A stretch of 64,000 nt of DNA, taken from contig NZ_CP029551.1 in assembly GCF_003173735.1 (NCBI RefSeq), forward strand, positions 3,248,001-3,312,000, read 5' to 3'. This DNA is from Methylobacterium radiodurans (GTDB lineage: Bacteria; Pseudomonadota; Alphaproteobacteria; Rhizobiales; Beijerinckiaceae). Shown piece by piece: positions 36,375 through 45,615 of the stretch (positions are counted from its first letter, which is position 1; every line of letters begins with the position of its first letter). The notes under the pieces are model-generated. The model had not been told where the DNA came from. It did no database searches and saw only the letters and a program-made list of their open reading frames with translations. The position numbers and the translations under genes are program-made.

Positions 36375-37838
36375 ATGCGTGTGCGTGCGGAAGAGGGCGG
36401 GGCGCTGCAGGAGCGCGGGAGCGCGGCGCCGGCCGGCCGCGGTTCGGGACTGCGCCTTGGTCTGTCCGCCCGCCTCTTCCTGATCACGGTGGCCTTCGTG
36501 GCCGTGGCCGAGGTGCTGATCTACGTGCCGGCGGTGGCGAACTACCGCCTCTCCCTGCTCTCCGACCGGATCGCGGCGGCGCAGGTGGCCGCCATGGTGC
36601 TCGACGCGAGCCAGGGCCAGCCGGTCGCGGACGACCTCGCCCGCCACCTGCTGGTCGGGGCGGGCGCCCGGGTGATCGCGGTGCGGGGCGACGAGACCCA
36701 GCGCCTGCTCTCCCTCGATCCCGTGCCGGAGCGCGTGGCCGACACGGTCGACCTGCGCAACACCTCGATCTGGGAGGCGATCCGCGGTGGCTGGCGCACG
36801 ATCGTCGCCCCGGCCGACGCGCCCATCCGCGTGGTCGGGCACGGGCGAGACGGCTTCGACCTCGTCGAAGTACTGATCGACGAGGCGCCACTGCGACAGG
36901 CGATCGTCGACTTCGCCCTGCGGCTCCTGCTCTCGTCCCTCATCGTGGCCGCCGCCGCCGCCGGCGTGGTCTTCGTGGTGCTGCAGGTCGCGATCGTGCG
37001 GCCGGTGCGCCGGCTCGCCCGCAACATCGCGGCCTTCGCGGACGATCCCGAGGGGGCCGAGCGCGGCATCGTGCCCTCGCGCCGCACCGACGAGATCGGC
37101 GTGGCCGAGACCGCCCTCGCCCGCATGGCGCAGGGGCTCGCCGACCAGCTCCGGCAGAAGAAGCGGCTGGCCGAGCTCGGGCTCGCGGTCAGCAAGATCA
37201 ACCACGAGCTGCGCAACATGCTGACCGCGGCGCAGCTCCTCGGCGACCGCCTGGAGGGCGCTGCCGACCCGACCGTGCAGCGCGTGGCCCCGCGCCTGCT
37301 GGCGACCCTCGACCGGGCGATCCGCTTCTGCGAGGCGACCCTGGCCTATGGCCGGGCGAGCGAGCCCAGCCCGAGCCCGCGCCGCGTCGCGCTGGCGCCG
37401 TTGCTCGCGGAACTCGAGGATCTGACGGGGCTGGCCGATGGGGCCGGGGTGGCGATCCGGGTCGAGGCGCCGCCGGATCTGACGGCGACCGTCGATCCCG
37501 AGCAGCTCGCGCGCGCCTTGACGAACCTCGTGCGCAACGCCGTGCAGGCGCTAGCATCGGACACGACCAGCGCGCCCGAGGTGCGGGTGACGGCCTCGCG
37601 CGGCTGCGTCGCGGACCGCGGTGCGGTGACGATCCTCGTGGCCGACAACGGGCCCGGCCTACCGGAGCGGGCGCGGGCGCACCTGTTCGCGCCGTTCAAG
37701 GGCTCGACCCGGGCGGGCGGCACCGGCCTCGGCCTTGCGGTGGCATCGGAGCTGATCCGCCTCAACGGCGGCTCGCTCACTCTCGACGCGGGCACGCGCG
37801 GCGCCTGCTTCCGGGTGACGCTGCCGGACGCGGCCTGA
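36375..37838 (+). CDS. Orphan sensor histidine kinase
   Basis: 487 residues. TM1 lies at ~33-53, a ~130-residue extracytoplasmic sensor follows, and TM2 is near 185-208. A HAMP segment is next (RPVRRLARNIAAFADDPEGA). The kinase core has phospho-acceptor His in SKINHELRNMLTAAQ, N-box NLVRNAVQAL, G1 VADNGPGLP and G2 GGTGLGLAVASELI. All catalytic motifs are intact. No response regulator lies beside it, so its partner is elsewhere. The stimulus is unknown. A repeat follows directly after the stop. Confidence 0.92.
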   Translation: MRVRAEEGGALQERGSAAPAGRGSGLRLGLSARLFLITVAFVAVAEVLIYVPAVANYRLSLLSDRIAAAQVAAMVLDASQGQPVADDLARHLLVGAGARVIAVRGDETQRLLSLDPVPERVADTVDLRNTSIWEAIRGGWRTIVAPADAPIRVVGHGRDGFDLVEVLIDEAPLRQAIVDFALRLLLSSLIVAAAAAGVVFVVLQVAIVRPVRRLARNIAAFADDPEGAERGIVPSRRTDEIGVAETALARMAQGLADQLRQKKRLAELGLAVSKINHELRNMLTAAQLLGDRLEGAADPTVQRVAPRLLATLDRAIRFCEATLAYGRASEPSPSPRRVALAPLLAELEDLTGLADGAGVAIRVEAPPDLTATVDPEQLARALTNLVRNAVQALASDTTSAPEVRVTASRGCVADRGAVTILVADNGPGLPERARAHLFAPFKGSTRAGGTGLGLAVASELIRLNGGSLTLDAGTRGACFRVTLPDAA

Positions 37839-37840
37839 GG

Positions 37841-38013
37841 GTCCCGGATTCCAAAGGTCGAGACCCTTGGCGGGTGCAGGGCAGAGCCCTGCTGTCGGCT
37901 TCCTCGCCCTGGCAAGCCCAGGGCGAGGAAGCCGAACCCGGGGCGCCGCTCCGGGACCCCGCCTGCAGCGCCTTCAGGCGCCGAAAGGGCCTTGGCCCTT
38001 GGGGACCCGGAAC
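37841..38013 (+). repeat. Dispersed intergenic repeat, copy 2 (family A)
   Basis: This copy has the blocks of copy 1 (8131-8276) in the same order: CCAAAGGTCGAGACCCTTGG, CGGGTGCAGGG, AACCCGGGGC, a GGGACCCCGCC segment and GGGCCTTGGCCCTTGGGG ending GGAACC. The variable middle is different and holds a hairpin (CTTCCTCGCCCTGG with CCAGGGCGAGGAAG). It lies exactly between the stop codons of the convergent histidine kinase and bioB genes, a typical place for non-coding palindromic elements. Confidence 0.75.
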
Positions 38014-39057
38014 CTACTCGGCCGCGGCCAGGACCGGCTCGTGCACGGTGATGCCGATGTCGCGCAGGAGGGCGGCGTCGTCGTCCGCCTCGTTGTTGGC
38101 GGTGGTGAGCAGGCGCTCGCCGTAGAAGATCGAGTTGGCGCCGGCCAGGAAGCAGAGGATCTGCGCCTCGCGCGTCAGGCTCTTGCGGCCCGCACTGAGC
38201 CGCACCCGCGCCTTCGGCATCACGATGCGCGCGGTCGCGCACATCCGCACGAGGTCGAGGGGATCGACCGCGGGCCGGTCCTCCAGCGGCGTGCCCGCGA
38301 CGGCCACCAGCGCGTTGATCGGCACGCTCTCGGGATGCGGCGCGTGGTTGGCCAGCACCTGCAGCATCTGGGCGCGGTCGGTGACGCCCTCACCCATGCC
38401 GACGATGCCGCCGCAGCAGACGCCGATGCCGGCCGCCCGCACGTTCTCCAGCGTCTTCAGCCGGTCCTCGTAGGTGCGCGTCGAGATGATGTCGCCGTAG
38501 AAGTCCGGCCCGGTATCGAGGTTGTGGTTGTAGGAGGTGAGCCCGGCCTCGGCGAGGCGCCCGGCCTGCGCGGGGGTGAGCATGCCGAGCGTGACGCAGG
38601 CCTCCATGCCGAGCCCGCGCACGCCCCGCACCATGGCGAGCACGGCGTCGAATTCGGGCCCGTCCTTCGGCTGGCGCCAGGCCGCGCCCATGCAGAAGCG
38701 GTGCGCGCCGTTGGCCTTGGCGGCGGCGGCCTCTTTCAGCACCGTCTCGACCGGCATCAGCCGCTCGCGGGGCAGCGCCGTGCCCTTGTGGTGGGCCGAT
38801 TGCGGGCAGTAGGCGCAATCCTCCGGGCAGCCGCCGGTCTTGATCGAGAGCAGCGCGGCCCGCTGGATGTCGGCCGGGTCGTTGTGCATCCGGTGCACGG
38901 TGCCGGCCCGGTGCACGAGATCCAGCAACGGCATGTCGTGGATCGCCCGGATCTCGGTCACGCTCCAGTCGTGGCGGATCGCGCCCAACTCGGTCGCGGA
39001 GGCAAAGGGCCCGAAGGAATTGGGCCCGAAGGAATGGGGAGATGGCGTCTCGCTCAT
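38014..39057 (-). CDS. bioB: Biotin synthase BioB
   Basis: 347 residues from ATG 39057. Radical SAM enzyme that inserts sulfur into dethiobiotin. The 4Fe-4S SAM motif is [17 protein letters not shown] (CxxxCxxC). The 2Fe-2S ligands and core are seen in [46 protein letters not shown] and [11 protein letters not shown]. The conserved Arg ligand is in [12 protein letters not shown]. Biotin serves PccA and other carboxylases. No other bio genes are adjacent. Confidence 0.97.
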   Translation of the reverse strand: MSETPSPHSFGPNSFGPFASATELGAIRHDWSVTEIRAIHDMPLLDLVHRAGTVHRMHNDPADIQRAALLSIKTGGCPEDCAYCPQSAHHKGTALPRERLMPVETVLKEAAAAKANGAHRFCMGAAWRQPKDGPEFDAVLAMVRGVRGLGMEACVTLGMLTPAQAGRLAEAGLTSYNHNLDTGPDFYGDIISTRTYEDRLKTLENVRAAGIGVCCGGIVGMGEGVTDRAQMLQVLANHAPHPESVPINALVAVAGTPLEDRPAVDPLDLVRMCATARIVMPKARVRLSAGRKSLTREAQILCFLAGANSIFYGERLLTTANNEADDDAALLRDIGITVHEPVLAAAE

Positions 39058-39119
39058 GCCTGCCTTTGAGCGGGATCGCCCGCCGGACGTCAAGCCTCGC
39101 GCGTCTCGCACCAGAAGTC

Positions 39120-40307
39120 TCAGGCGGGGGTCTGCTCGATCATCCCGTACCAGCCGAGCCCGCGATAGGTCTCGTAGCCCGGCGTACGGTGAAAGGCGGT
39201 GAGCCGGCCGCTGGCCGAATCGCGCACGATGCCGCTCGTCGCAACGCCCGGATCGGCCGTCACGGTCTCGCCGAGGATGCCGCGCCCGTCCGAGGCGGCG
39301 AGCACCCGGCGGCGCGCGTCAACCAGCAGGACGCGGGTCCGGTCCCGGTCGGCGGGCGCCACCCGCACGCCCTCGACGATGGCGCGGGCCTGGGGCTCCC
39401 AGTCGAAATGGATGGCGAGCACGCCCGCGAGCGGGCCGCGCACCTGCCCGTCCGCCCGCACGCCGGCCGCGTAGGTCGCCACCTGCGCGTTGCCCAGGAG
39501 CGGCTCCTGCCGGATGTCGGCACAGCCGTAATCGTCGCCGCTGCGCAGGGCGAGCGCGTCCCGGAACCAGGGCTCGCCCGCCACGCTGCGCCCGGCCAGC
39601 CCCGGATAGCGGTCGGGCCGGCCCGTCGCCAGGATGCGGCCGGCGGGGTCGCAGAGCCAGAGGTCGAGATAGACCGTGTAGGCCGAGAGGATCACGCCGA
39701 GCCGGCCGGAGGCGTAGGAAGCGGCGTCGGGCGTGAGATTGGCCGCGCAGTCCACGATCGCCGAGTCGGTCGCCCACCAGCGCACGTCGCAGGTGCGCTC
39801 GTAGAGGTTGCGGTCGATCAGCTCGACGGCGTTCAGCGCGAGATCGACGAGCCGCTCCTCCTGCGCCCGGCCGGCCATCGCGCCGACCGATTGCTGCAAC
39901 GCCGCGATCCGGCCGTCGAGATGCGTCTCCAACTCGCGGGCGAGGCCCTCGACCTCGGCGCCGATGGCCCGGACCTCCTGCGCCACCACCGAGAAGCCGC
40001 GCCCGTGCTCGCCCGCGCGCGCCGCCTCGATCAGGGCATTGAGCGCCAGGATCCGCGCTTGGCCGGTGATCTGGCGGATCCGCCCCGTCTTGTCCTGCGA
40101 GAGTTGACGCACCTCGGCGGCGAGGCGGACGATCGCCTCCAGCGTCGGCGGAGCCTCGACGCCCGACGCGACGGGGCGGGGAGCGGACATCGGGCGGGGT
40201 GCAGGCAGGGCCATGGCGGCTTCCAATTCGGGTGCGACCGAATCTCCGCCGGAAACTCGTAAGAGAGCGTTAATTTCAGTTCCGAAGCGAAACAAATCTT
40301 TGTCCAT
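39120..40307 (-). CDS. Soluble chemoreceptor: N-terminal MCP hairpin followed by Cache-like sensor
   Basis: 395 residues. The N-terminal ~50 residues are linker. The signalling hairpin follows ([60 protein letters not shown]), including the conserved trimer-contact tip. After a short helix, the remaining ~210 residues look like a Cache/PAS-type sensor: [60 protein letters not shown]. There is no transmembrane helix, and the domain order is the reverse of classical receptors. The hairpin is shorter than standard. It is 62 bases upstream of bioB and 52 bases downstream of the FAH-family gene on the same strand. Confidence 0.85.
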   Translation of the reverse strand: MDKDLFRFGTEINALLRVSGGDSVAPELEAAMALPAPRPMSAPRPVASGVEAPPTLEAIVRLAAEVRQLSQDKTGRIRQITGQARILALNALIEAARAGEHGRGFSVVAQEVRAIGAEVEGLARELETHLDGRIAALQQSVGAMAGRAQEERLVDLALNAVELIDRNLYERTCDVRWWATDSAIVDCAANLTPDAASYASGRLGVILSAYTVYLDLWLCDPAGRILATGRPDRYPGLAGRSVAGEPWFRDALALRSGDDYGCADIRQEPLLGNAQVATYAAGVRADGQVRGPLAGVLAIHFDWEPQARAIVEGVRVAPADRDRTRVLLVDARRRVLAASDGRGILGETVTADPGVATSGIVRDSASGRLTAFHRTPGYETYRGLGWYGMIEQTPA

Positions 40308-40359
40308 GCTCCGGGATTGCAGGTTTCCCGCCTACAACCCGGAACAAACGACAGGTTGT

Positions 40360-41244
40360 TCAGTGCGTCGGCTCGCCGGAGGAGACCTTCGCGGTCCAGT
40401 CGTCGAAGGCCATGACGGTCTGGCGCTGCTCGCCGAGGCCGTCGATGCGCAGCACCATCTCGTCGCCGGGCCTGAGATAGCGCGGCGGCTTCATGCCGAG
40501 GCCGACGCCCGGCGGCGTGCCGGTGGTGATGATGTCGCCGGGCTCCAGCATCATGAAATGCGAGGTGTAGGCGACGAGCTGGGCCACGTCGAAGATCATG
40601 GTCGCGGTGGAGCCGGTCTGCATGCGCTGGCCGGAGACATCGAGGCTCATGGACAGGGCCTTGAGATCCGGGATCTCGTCGAGGGTGACGAGCCAGGGCC
40701 CAATCGGGCCGAAGGTCGGGCAGCCCTTGCCCTTCGTCCAGGTGCCGCCACGCTCCATCTGCCACTCGCGCTCGGAGACGTCGTTGCAGATGCAGAGGCC
40801 CGCCACGTAGTCGAGCGCCTCGTTGGCGTGGACGTAGCTCGCCCGCGCGCCGATCACCACGGCGAGCTCCACCTCCCAGTCGGTCTTGGCCGAGGATTTC
40901 GGGATGATCACCGGGTCGTTCGGACCCGAGATGCAGGAGGGGGCCTTGTTGAAGAGGATCGGCTCCGCGGGGATCGGCGCGCCGGTCTCGGCGGCGTGGT
41001 CGGCGAAGTTCAGGCCGATGGCGACGAAGTTGCGGGTGCCGCCCACGCAGGGGCCGAGCCGGATGTCCTTCGGCAGCAGCGGCAGGCTCTCGGGATCGAT
41101 CATCCGCAGCCGGTCGAGCGCGTCCCTGGCGAGCGCTGGTCCCGCGATGTCGCGCAGGATCGCCGAGAGGTCCCGGAAGCCGCCATTCCGGTCGACGAGG
41201 CCCGGCTTCTCGCTCCCCTGTGCGCCGTGGCGGATCAGCTTCAT
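40360..41244 (-). CDS. Fumarylacetoacetate hydrolase (FAH) family protein
   Basis: 294 residues from ATG 41244. The family core is clear: NFVAIGLNFADHAAETGAP, PILFNKAPSCISGPNDPVII, DWEVELAVVIGARASYVHAN, CICNDVSEREWQMERGGTWT and GDIITTGTPPGVGLGMKPPR. The metal ligands Glu-Glu-Asp and the catalytic region are present. Members act on 2-oxo or beta-keto acids in catabolic pathways (ureidoglycolate lyase-like, 2-keto-3-deoxy-acid, fumarylpyruvate). The substrate is unknown. Upstream is a 379-base AT-richer gap shared with the FadL gene. Confidence 0.9.
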   Translation of the reverse strand: MKLIRHGAQGSEKPGLVDRNGGFRDLSAILRDIAGPALARDALDRLRMIDPESLPLLPKDIRLGPCVGGTRNFVAIGLNFADHAAETGAPIPAEPILFNKAPSCISGPNDPVIIPKSSAKTDWEVELAVVIGARASYVHANEALDYVAGLCICNDVSEREWQMERGGTWTKGKGCPTFGPIGPWLVTLDEIPDLKALSMSLDVSGQRMQTGSTATMIFDVAQLVAYTSHFMMLEPGDIITTGTPPGVGLGMKPPRYLRPGDEMVLRIDGLGEQRQTVMAFDDWTAKVSSGEPTH

Positions 41245-41623
41245 CGCGTCTCTCCCGCAGGTTGTGGTCGGCACGGGACTTGGGGCGGCGCCCGCCTCGG
41301 GCAAGCGCGGCCGGGGTGGAATGCGGCCCGGGCCGACCGCCGTTTGTTGCTCGGATGTCACAGAGCCGCGCCAACACCGGGCCTGAGCGGATCAAGATCC
41401 CGCAAGGTTCACATATAAACTATTTCACCTGCGATCGTTATCTGCAGCCAAAACTGATGTTTCGAATAATTTAAGCGGCCTTACTGAACGATATACGCGA
41501 ATTCATCTTTCCAAGACCTGACTTGCAAAGAAGCGCGCCACACATCAATGTGTTAGCCAAGGTGCCAGCCCGCGCAGAATCGGGAATCCAGCACCGTCGA
41601 AGATGTCTCTAGGGAATTGCACC
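41245..41623. other. Divergent control region between FAH and FadL-type genes
   Basis: A 379-base gap. Bases 41400-41560 are notably AT-rich for this genome and hold the palindrome at 41540-41553. No gene is seen. Confidence 0.55.
41540..41553. promoter_or_regulatory. Palindrome upstream of the FadL-type gene
   Basis: ACACAT-CA-ATGTGT is a perfect 6+6 inverted repeat, 70 bases before the porin start. A repressor of the TetR or GntR type could bind it. This is inference from symmetry alone. Confidence 0.3.
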
Positions 41624-42949
41624 ATGACGGGCAGGGGTCGGGCTCTGGCGCTGGCGGGCGTCGCGGCGACGGGTTTGTGGGCGGGCGCGCACGAGGCGCG
41701 GGCCGGTGCCTTCGGCATCCGCGAGCAGAGCACGCAGGCGCAGGGCCTCTCCTTCGCGGGCGCCGCGTCGGGCTCCGGCGGCGTCTCCTCGATGTTCTGG
41801 AACCCCGCGGTCATCACCATGCGGCCGGGCTGGGTGACCGAGCAGAACCTCACCTTCATCAACCTGTCGGCGGAGATCACGCCGACGCTCGGCACCAATC
41901 CGGGCTTCCTGCCGCTCGGCAGCTCGGGCGAGATCGGCCAGGGCGCCGTGGTGCCGGCGGGCGCCACCTCCTACCAGCTCAGCGACCGGCTCTGGATCGG
42001 CCTGCAGACGGGCGCGCCCTTCGGCCTCGTGACCAAGCCGAACCAGGTCTGGGCCGGCGAGGTCTACGCCCGCTCGAGCCGGATCTTCTCGCTCGCCTTC
42101 AACCCGGTGATCGGCTTCAAGGTCAACGAGTGGCTCTCGGTCGCGGCCGGCCCGAACATCGAGTATTTCCGCCTGACGCTCCGGCAGGCCCTGCCGATCC
42201 CGGGCCTCTCGCCGACGGTCTATCCGAGCGCCTTCCTGAAGGGCGAGTCCTGGGGCGTCGGCTTCACGGCGGGCGCCACTATCACGCCCTGGGCCGGCAC
42301 GGTGCTGGGCGTCGGCTACCGCTCCTCGGTGCACCACGACATCGAGGGCTCGATCGGCGTGCCGCTGGTGGCCCTCGCCCGCACGGCCGGGCAGGTCACC
42401 GCCAACCTCAACACGCCCGAGAAGCTCAGCGTCGGCCTGACCCAGGCGATCAACCCGGTCACCCGGATCAATCTCGGCTTCGAGTGGGACAACTGGAGCC
42501 GGCTGGGCAATATCGGCATCGTCTCGCGCACGCTCGGCGTGCCGGTGAGCAACCTGCCGCTCGACTACAAGGACGGCTACACCTACTCGATCGGCGCCGA
42601 GTACGACTGGTCGCCCAACCTCACCCTGCGCGGCGGCTTCGCCTACGAACTCTCGCCGATCGTCTTCGCCAACCGCTCGGCGCGCCTGCCGGACGGCGAC
42701 CGCTACATCGCCTCGATCGGCGCGAGCTACCGCTGGAACGAGAAGCTGACGCTCAACCTCGCCTACTCGCACTTCTTCCTCGACCGCAACCGGATCCTCT
42801 CCGGCCCGGGCCGCGACTACAACGTCGGCAACATCGCCTTCGCGGGCTACACGGATGCCAGCGCCGACATCGTCTCGGTCGGCTTCCGCTACGTCCTCGG
42901 CGAGCCGGCCCGCCCGGTCGCGCCCGCGCCGCTGGTGCGAAAGTACTGA
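41624..42949 (+). CDS. FadL/TodX-type outer-membrane transporter
   Basis: 441 residues from ATG 41624, with AGGGAA upstream; an ATG at 41603 is possible. A signal peptide (GRALALAGVAATGLWAGAHE) ends near Ala-Arg-Ala. The mature N-terminus GAFGIREQSTQAQGLSFAGA with the Gly-Ser-rich hatch and SSMFWNPAVI is the FadL fingerprint. The rest alternates beta strands, and the terminal strand FRYVLGEPARPVAPAPLVRKY is extended beyond the usual Phe. It imports fatty acids or aromatic hydrophobics across the outer membrane. Confidence 0.92.
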   Translation: MTGRGRALALAGVAATGLWAGAHEARAGAFGIREQSTQAQGLSFAGAASGSGGVSSMFWNPAVITMRPGWVTEQNLTFINLSAEITPTLGTNPGFLPLGSSGEIGQGAVVPAGATSYQLSDRLWIGLQTGAPFGLVTKPNQVWAGEVYARSSRIFSLAFNPVIGFKVNEWLSVAAGPNIEYFRLTLRQALPIPGLSPTVYPSAFLKGESWGVGFTAGATITPWAGTVLGVGYRSSVHHDIEGSIGVPLVALARTAGQVTANLNTPEKLSVGLTQAINPVTRINLGFEWDNWSRLGNIGIVSRTLGVPVSNLPLDYKDGYTYSIGAEYDWSPNLTLRGGFAYELSPIVFANRSARLPDGDRYIASIGASYRWNEKLTLNLAYSHFFLDRNRILSGPGRDYNVGNIAFAGYTDASADIVSVGFRYVLGEPARPVAPAPLVRKY

Positions 42950-42979
42950 TCGCGACGCACCGTTCTCGCGCAGGACCTG

Positions 42980-43192
42980 TCGCGCATCCCCTCTCCCCGC
43001 CGTGCGGGGAGAGGGCTTCATGCCACCTCGTCGGGGCATGAAGCGAGGCGGCAGCCGAAGGTGAGGGGGCGGCTCCGGCCGTGCCCGCCCCTGAAACATC
43101 CCCTCACCCTCGCCCTTCGGGCTCCCCGATCACCCGGCAGGGGGTGATCGGGCCTCTCCCCGCCCGGCGGGGAGAGGGGAAGGGCCCGTACC
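42980..43192. repeat. Paired-hairpin palindromic repeat (family B), copy 1
   Basis: Two terminal hairpins of CTCTCCCCGCC / CGGGGAGAG type lie at 42989-43015 and 43155-43180. Between them an inverted pair, GGTGAGGGG and CCCCTCACC, is seen. An inner hairpin, GCTTCATGCC with GGCATGAAGC, lies at 43014-43041. Family B has the order terminal hairpin, GTGAGGG, spacer, CCCTCACC, terminal hairpin. It lies between the porin and phaC, which are convergent. Confidence 0.7.
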
Positions 43193-44980
43193 TCAGGACT
43201 TGATCCGGACGTAGGTGCCGGGCGCCGGTCCGAGGGAGGGCAGGGGGCCTTCGCCGGGGATGCGCGCCGGGACGCGCTCGGGCGCCTGGGCCTCCAGCCA
43301 GGAGAACCAGTAGGGCCACCACGAGCCCTTGTGCTCGGTGGCAGCCGCGATCCAGTCCTCGAGCCGCCCCTTGGCGGGTCCACCGGTCCAGAAGCCGTAT
43401 TTCGGCTTCGCGGGCGGGTTCACCACGCCCGCGATGTGGCCGGAGCCCGCCAGCACGTAATCGACCGGGCCGCCGAACTTGGACGAGCCCTCGAAGACGG
43501 AAAGCGCCGGGGCGATATGATCCTCGCGCGTCGCGAGGTTGAAGACCGGCACCTTCACCCGGCCGAGGTCCAGACGCACGTTGCCCAGCACCATCTTCCC
43601 CTTGGCCAGCGCGTTCTCAAGGTAGCAGTTGCGCAGGTAGAAGGCGTGGTTGGCCGCCGGCATCCGGGTGGCGTCGGAGTTCCAGTACAGGAGGTCGAAG
43701 GCCGCCGGCGGCTTGCCCTTGACGTAATTGTTAACGACGTAGGACCAGATCAGGTCATTCGGCCGGAGCATGTTGAAGGCGTTGGCCATGCGCGCGCCGT
43801 CGAGATAGCCACGCTCGGCCATGCGGGCCTCGACCTGCCGGATCTGCGCCTCGTCGGCGAAGACCTTCAGGTCGCCCGCATGGGTGAAGTCGACCTGCGT
43901 GGTCAGCAGCGTCGCGCTCTTGATCCGGGTGTTGCCGGTGGCGGCCTGATGGGCCAGCGTCACGCCGAGCAGCGTGCCGCCGACGCAGTAGCCCGCCGCC
44001 GCCACCTCGCGCTCGCCGGTCGCGGCGCCGATCGCGTCGATCGCCGCCTCGATCCCCTCGCGCATGTAGCTCTCGAAGTCCTTGTCCGCGTGCCGGGCGT
44101 CCGGATTGACCCAGGAGATGCAGAACACGGTCAGGCCCTGATCGACCATCCACTTGATGAAGCTCTTCTGCGGATTCAGGTCGAGGATGTAGAACTTGTT
44201 GATCCAGGGCGGCACGATCAGGAAGGGGCGCTTCAGCACCGTCTCGGTCGAGGGCGCGTACTGGATCAACTCGATCAGCTCGTTGCGGAACACCACCGCG
44301 CCGGGGCTGACCGCGACGTTGCGGCCGACCTCGAAGCTCGCCTGGTCCGACTGGCGCACCCGGAGCTCGCCCTTGCCCGCCTCGATGTCCTCCTGGAGCA
44401 TCTGCAGGCCGCGCACGAGGTTGGCTCCGTTCTCGGCAAACGTCTGCCGGATCAGCTCGGGGTTGGTCAGAACGAAGTTCGAGGGCGAGAGCGCGCTGGT
44501 GATCTGGCGCAGGTAGAACTGCGCCTTGTGGCGGGTCGGCTCATCGAGGCCCTCGGCCTGGTCCACCAGATCCTCGGACCAGCGCACGAGGATCAGGTAG
44601 GCCTGCTTGATGAAGTCGAAATAGGGGTTCTGGGTCCAGTCGGCGTGGGCGAAGCGCGGGTCCTTCGGCTCCGGCGCGGCGACCGGCGGGGCGGGGCTGC
44701 CCTGCAGCCTGACCAGGGTGGAGCCCCAGAGCGTGACGAAGGCCTCGCCGAGCCGCGTCTGCGCCTCGATGCTCTTCTGCGGGTCGGAGAGCCAGTGCTC
44801 GGCGACGGTGCCGAGCGCCCGGCTCATCTCCTTCAATTCGTCCGAGCCGCCCGCGCCCGCCTCCGCGGGCTTCAGAAGCTGCGAGACGTTGCGGCCCATG
44901 GTCTCGACGAACTGGCCGGCATTGCGCGCCAATGCCTCGAAATCGGGCACCTGCGGCGGCGGCGTGTGGGGGCTCGTCAC
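43193..44980 (-). CDS. phaC: Class I poly(3-hydroxybutyrate) polymerase PhaC
   Basis: 595 residues from GTG 44980 (VTSPHTPP), with GGGAG upstream. It polymerises (R)-3-hydroxyacyl-CoA into storage granules. The catalytic lipase-like box AAAGYCVGGTLL gives nucleophile Cys332. Conserved blocks follow: VVFRNELIELIQYAPSTETV, PPWINKFYILDLNPQKSFIK, WVNPDARHADKDFESY, Asp in NLATREDHIAP and His in LAGSGHIAGVVNPPA. The N-terminal ~90 residues are the variable region. Length and motifs fit class I (no PhaE or PhaR partner). Confidence 0.96.
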   Translation of the reverse strand: MTSPHTPPPQVPDFEALARNAGQFVETMGRNVSQLLKPAEAGAGGSDELKEMSRALGTVAEHWLSDPQKSIEAQTRLGEAFVTLWGSTLVRLQGSPAPPVAAPEPKDPRFAHADWTQNPYFDFIKQAYLILVRWSEDLVDQAEGLDEPTRHKAQFYLRQITSALSPSNFVLTNPELIRQTFAENGANLVRGLQMLQEDIEAGKGELRVRQSDQASFEVGRNVAVSPGAVVFRNELIELIQYAPSTETVLKRPFLIVPPWINKFYILDLNPQKSFIKWMVDQGLTVFCISWVNPDARHADKDFESYMREGIEAAIDAIGAATGEREVAAAGYCVGGTLLGVTLAHQAATGNTRIKSATLLTTQVDFTHAGDLKVFADEAQIRQVEARMAERGYLDGARMANAFNMLRPNDLIWSYVVNNYVKGKPPAAFDLLYWNSDATRMPAANHAFYLRNCYLENALAKGKMVLGNVRLDLGRVKVPVFNLATREDHIAPALSVFEGSSKFGGPVDYVLAGSGHIAGVVNPPAKPKYGFWTGGPAKGRLEDWIAAATEHKGSWWPYWFSWLEAQAPERVPARIPGEGPLPSLGPAPGTYVRIKS

Positions 44981-45129
44981 GCGTGCGTCACTCCCTGCTG
45001 TCCCCGTCCCCTGCGGGACGGGCCGGCCCATTGTCCCGACGGGTCGGGCGGGGCCTCGTTTCCGACAAATTAAAGCGCGACCCGGAGATTTCGCCAGACC
45101 AACCGAGCCGCGGCCGCTACATCTTCCGC

Positions 45130-45492
45130 ATGTTCTCCAGCATGTTCCTGCCTCGCACGCCCGCGCCCTGCCGCCTCGCCGCCCTGGCGCTCGCCCTCGC
45201 GGCGGGCGGCTGCTCGGGCGATGTCGGCGGCCTGCGCAGCCTCGGCATCGCCGGCACCGCGCCGAAGGGCCCCGAGGCCCCCGCCTTCGTGACCGACACG
45301 CGCCGGGAGGGCGCCGACTTCCTCCCGGTCGGCGTCTCGGCCCCGCCGCGGCCGGTGCGGGCGAAGTCGTCCGAGGGCCAGAAGGCGCTGGAGGCCGAGC
45401 TGGAGGGCGCCCGCAGCCGCAACCTCGCCCGCGGGCGGGCCGCCGAGAGCGCCGGCAAATCGGTCAACCCGGCGCCCGCCCCGGCTCAGTAG
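45130..45492 (+). CDS. Small lipoprotein, 120 aa
   Basis: ATG 45130 (a second ATG at 45142 also fits). A signal peptide (RLAALALALAAGGC) ends in a lipobox with Cys near residue 28. The mature part is short, with charged and Pro-rich stretches (RREGADFLPVGVSAPPRPVR, then KALEAELEGARSRNLARGRA). There is no recognisable domain. It is divergent from phaC and may share its control region. Role unknown. Confidence 0.65.
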   Translation: MFSSMFLPRTPAPCRLAALALALAAGGCSGDVGGLRSLGIAGTAPKGPEAPAFVTDTRREGADFLPVGVSAPPRPVRAKSSEGQKALEAELEGARSRNLARGRAAESAGKSVNPAPAPAQ

Positions 45493-45615
45493 GCGCGCCG
45501 CAGCCGCCTTTTCGGGGTCGGCGAACCGGGGCCTTCCGTGCTAGGAGGGCTGTTCGCACCCCCGGCAACCCTCGAAACGCCAGATCTCGAAACGCCAGAC
45601 CCGGGACCGTGCGCG

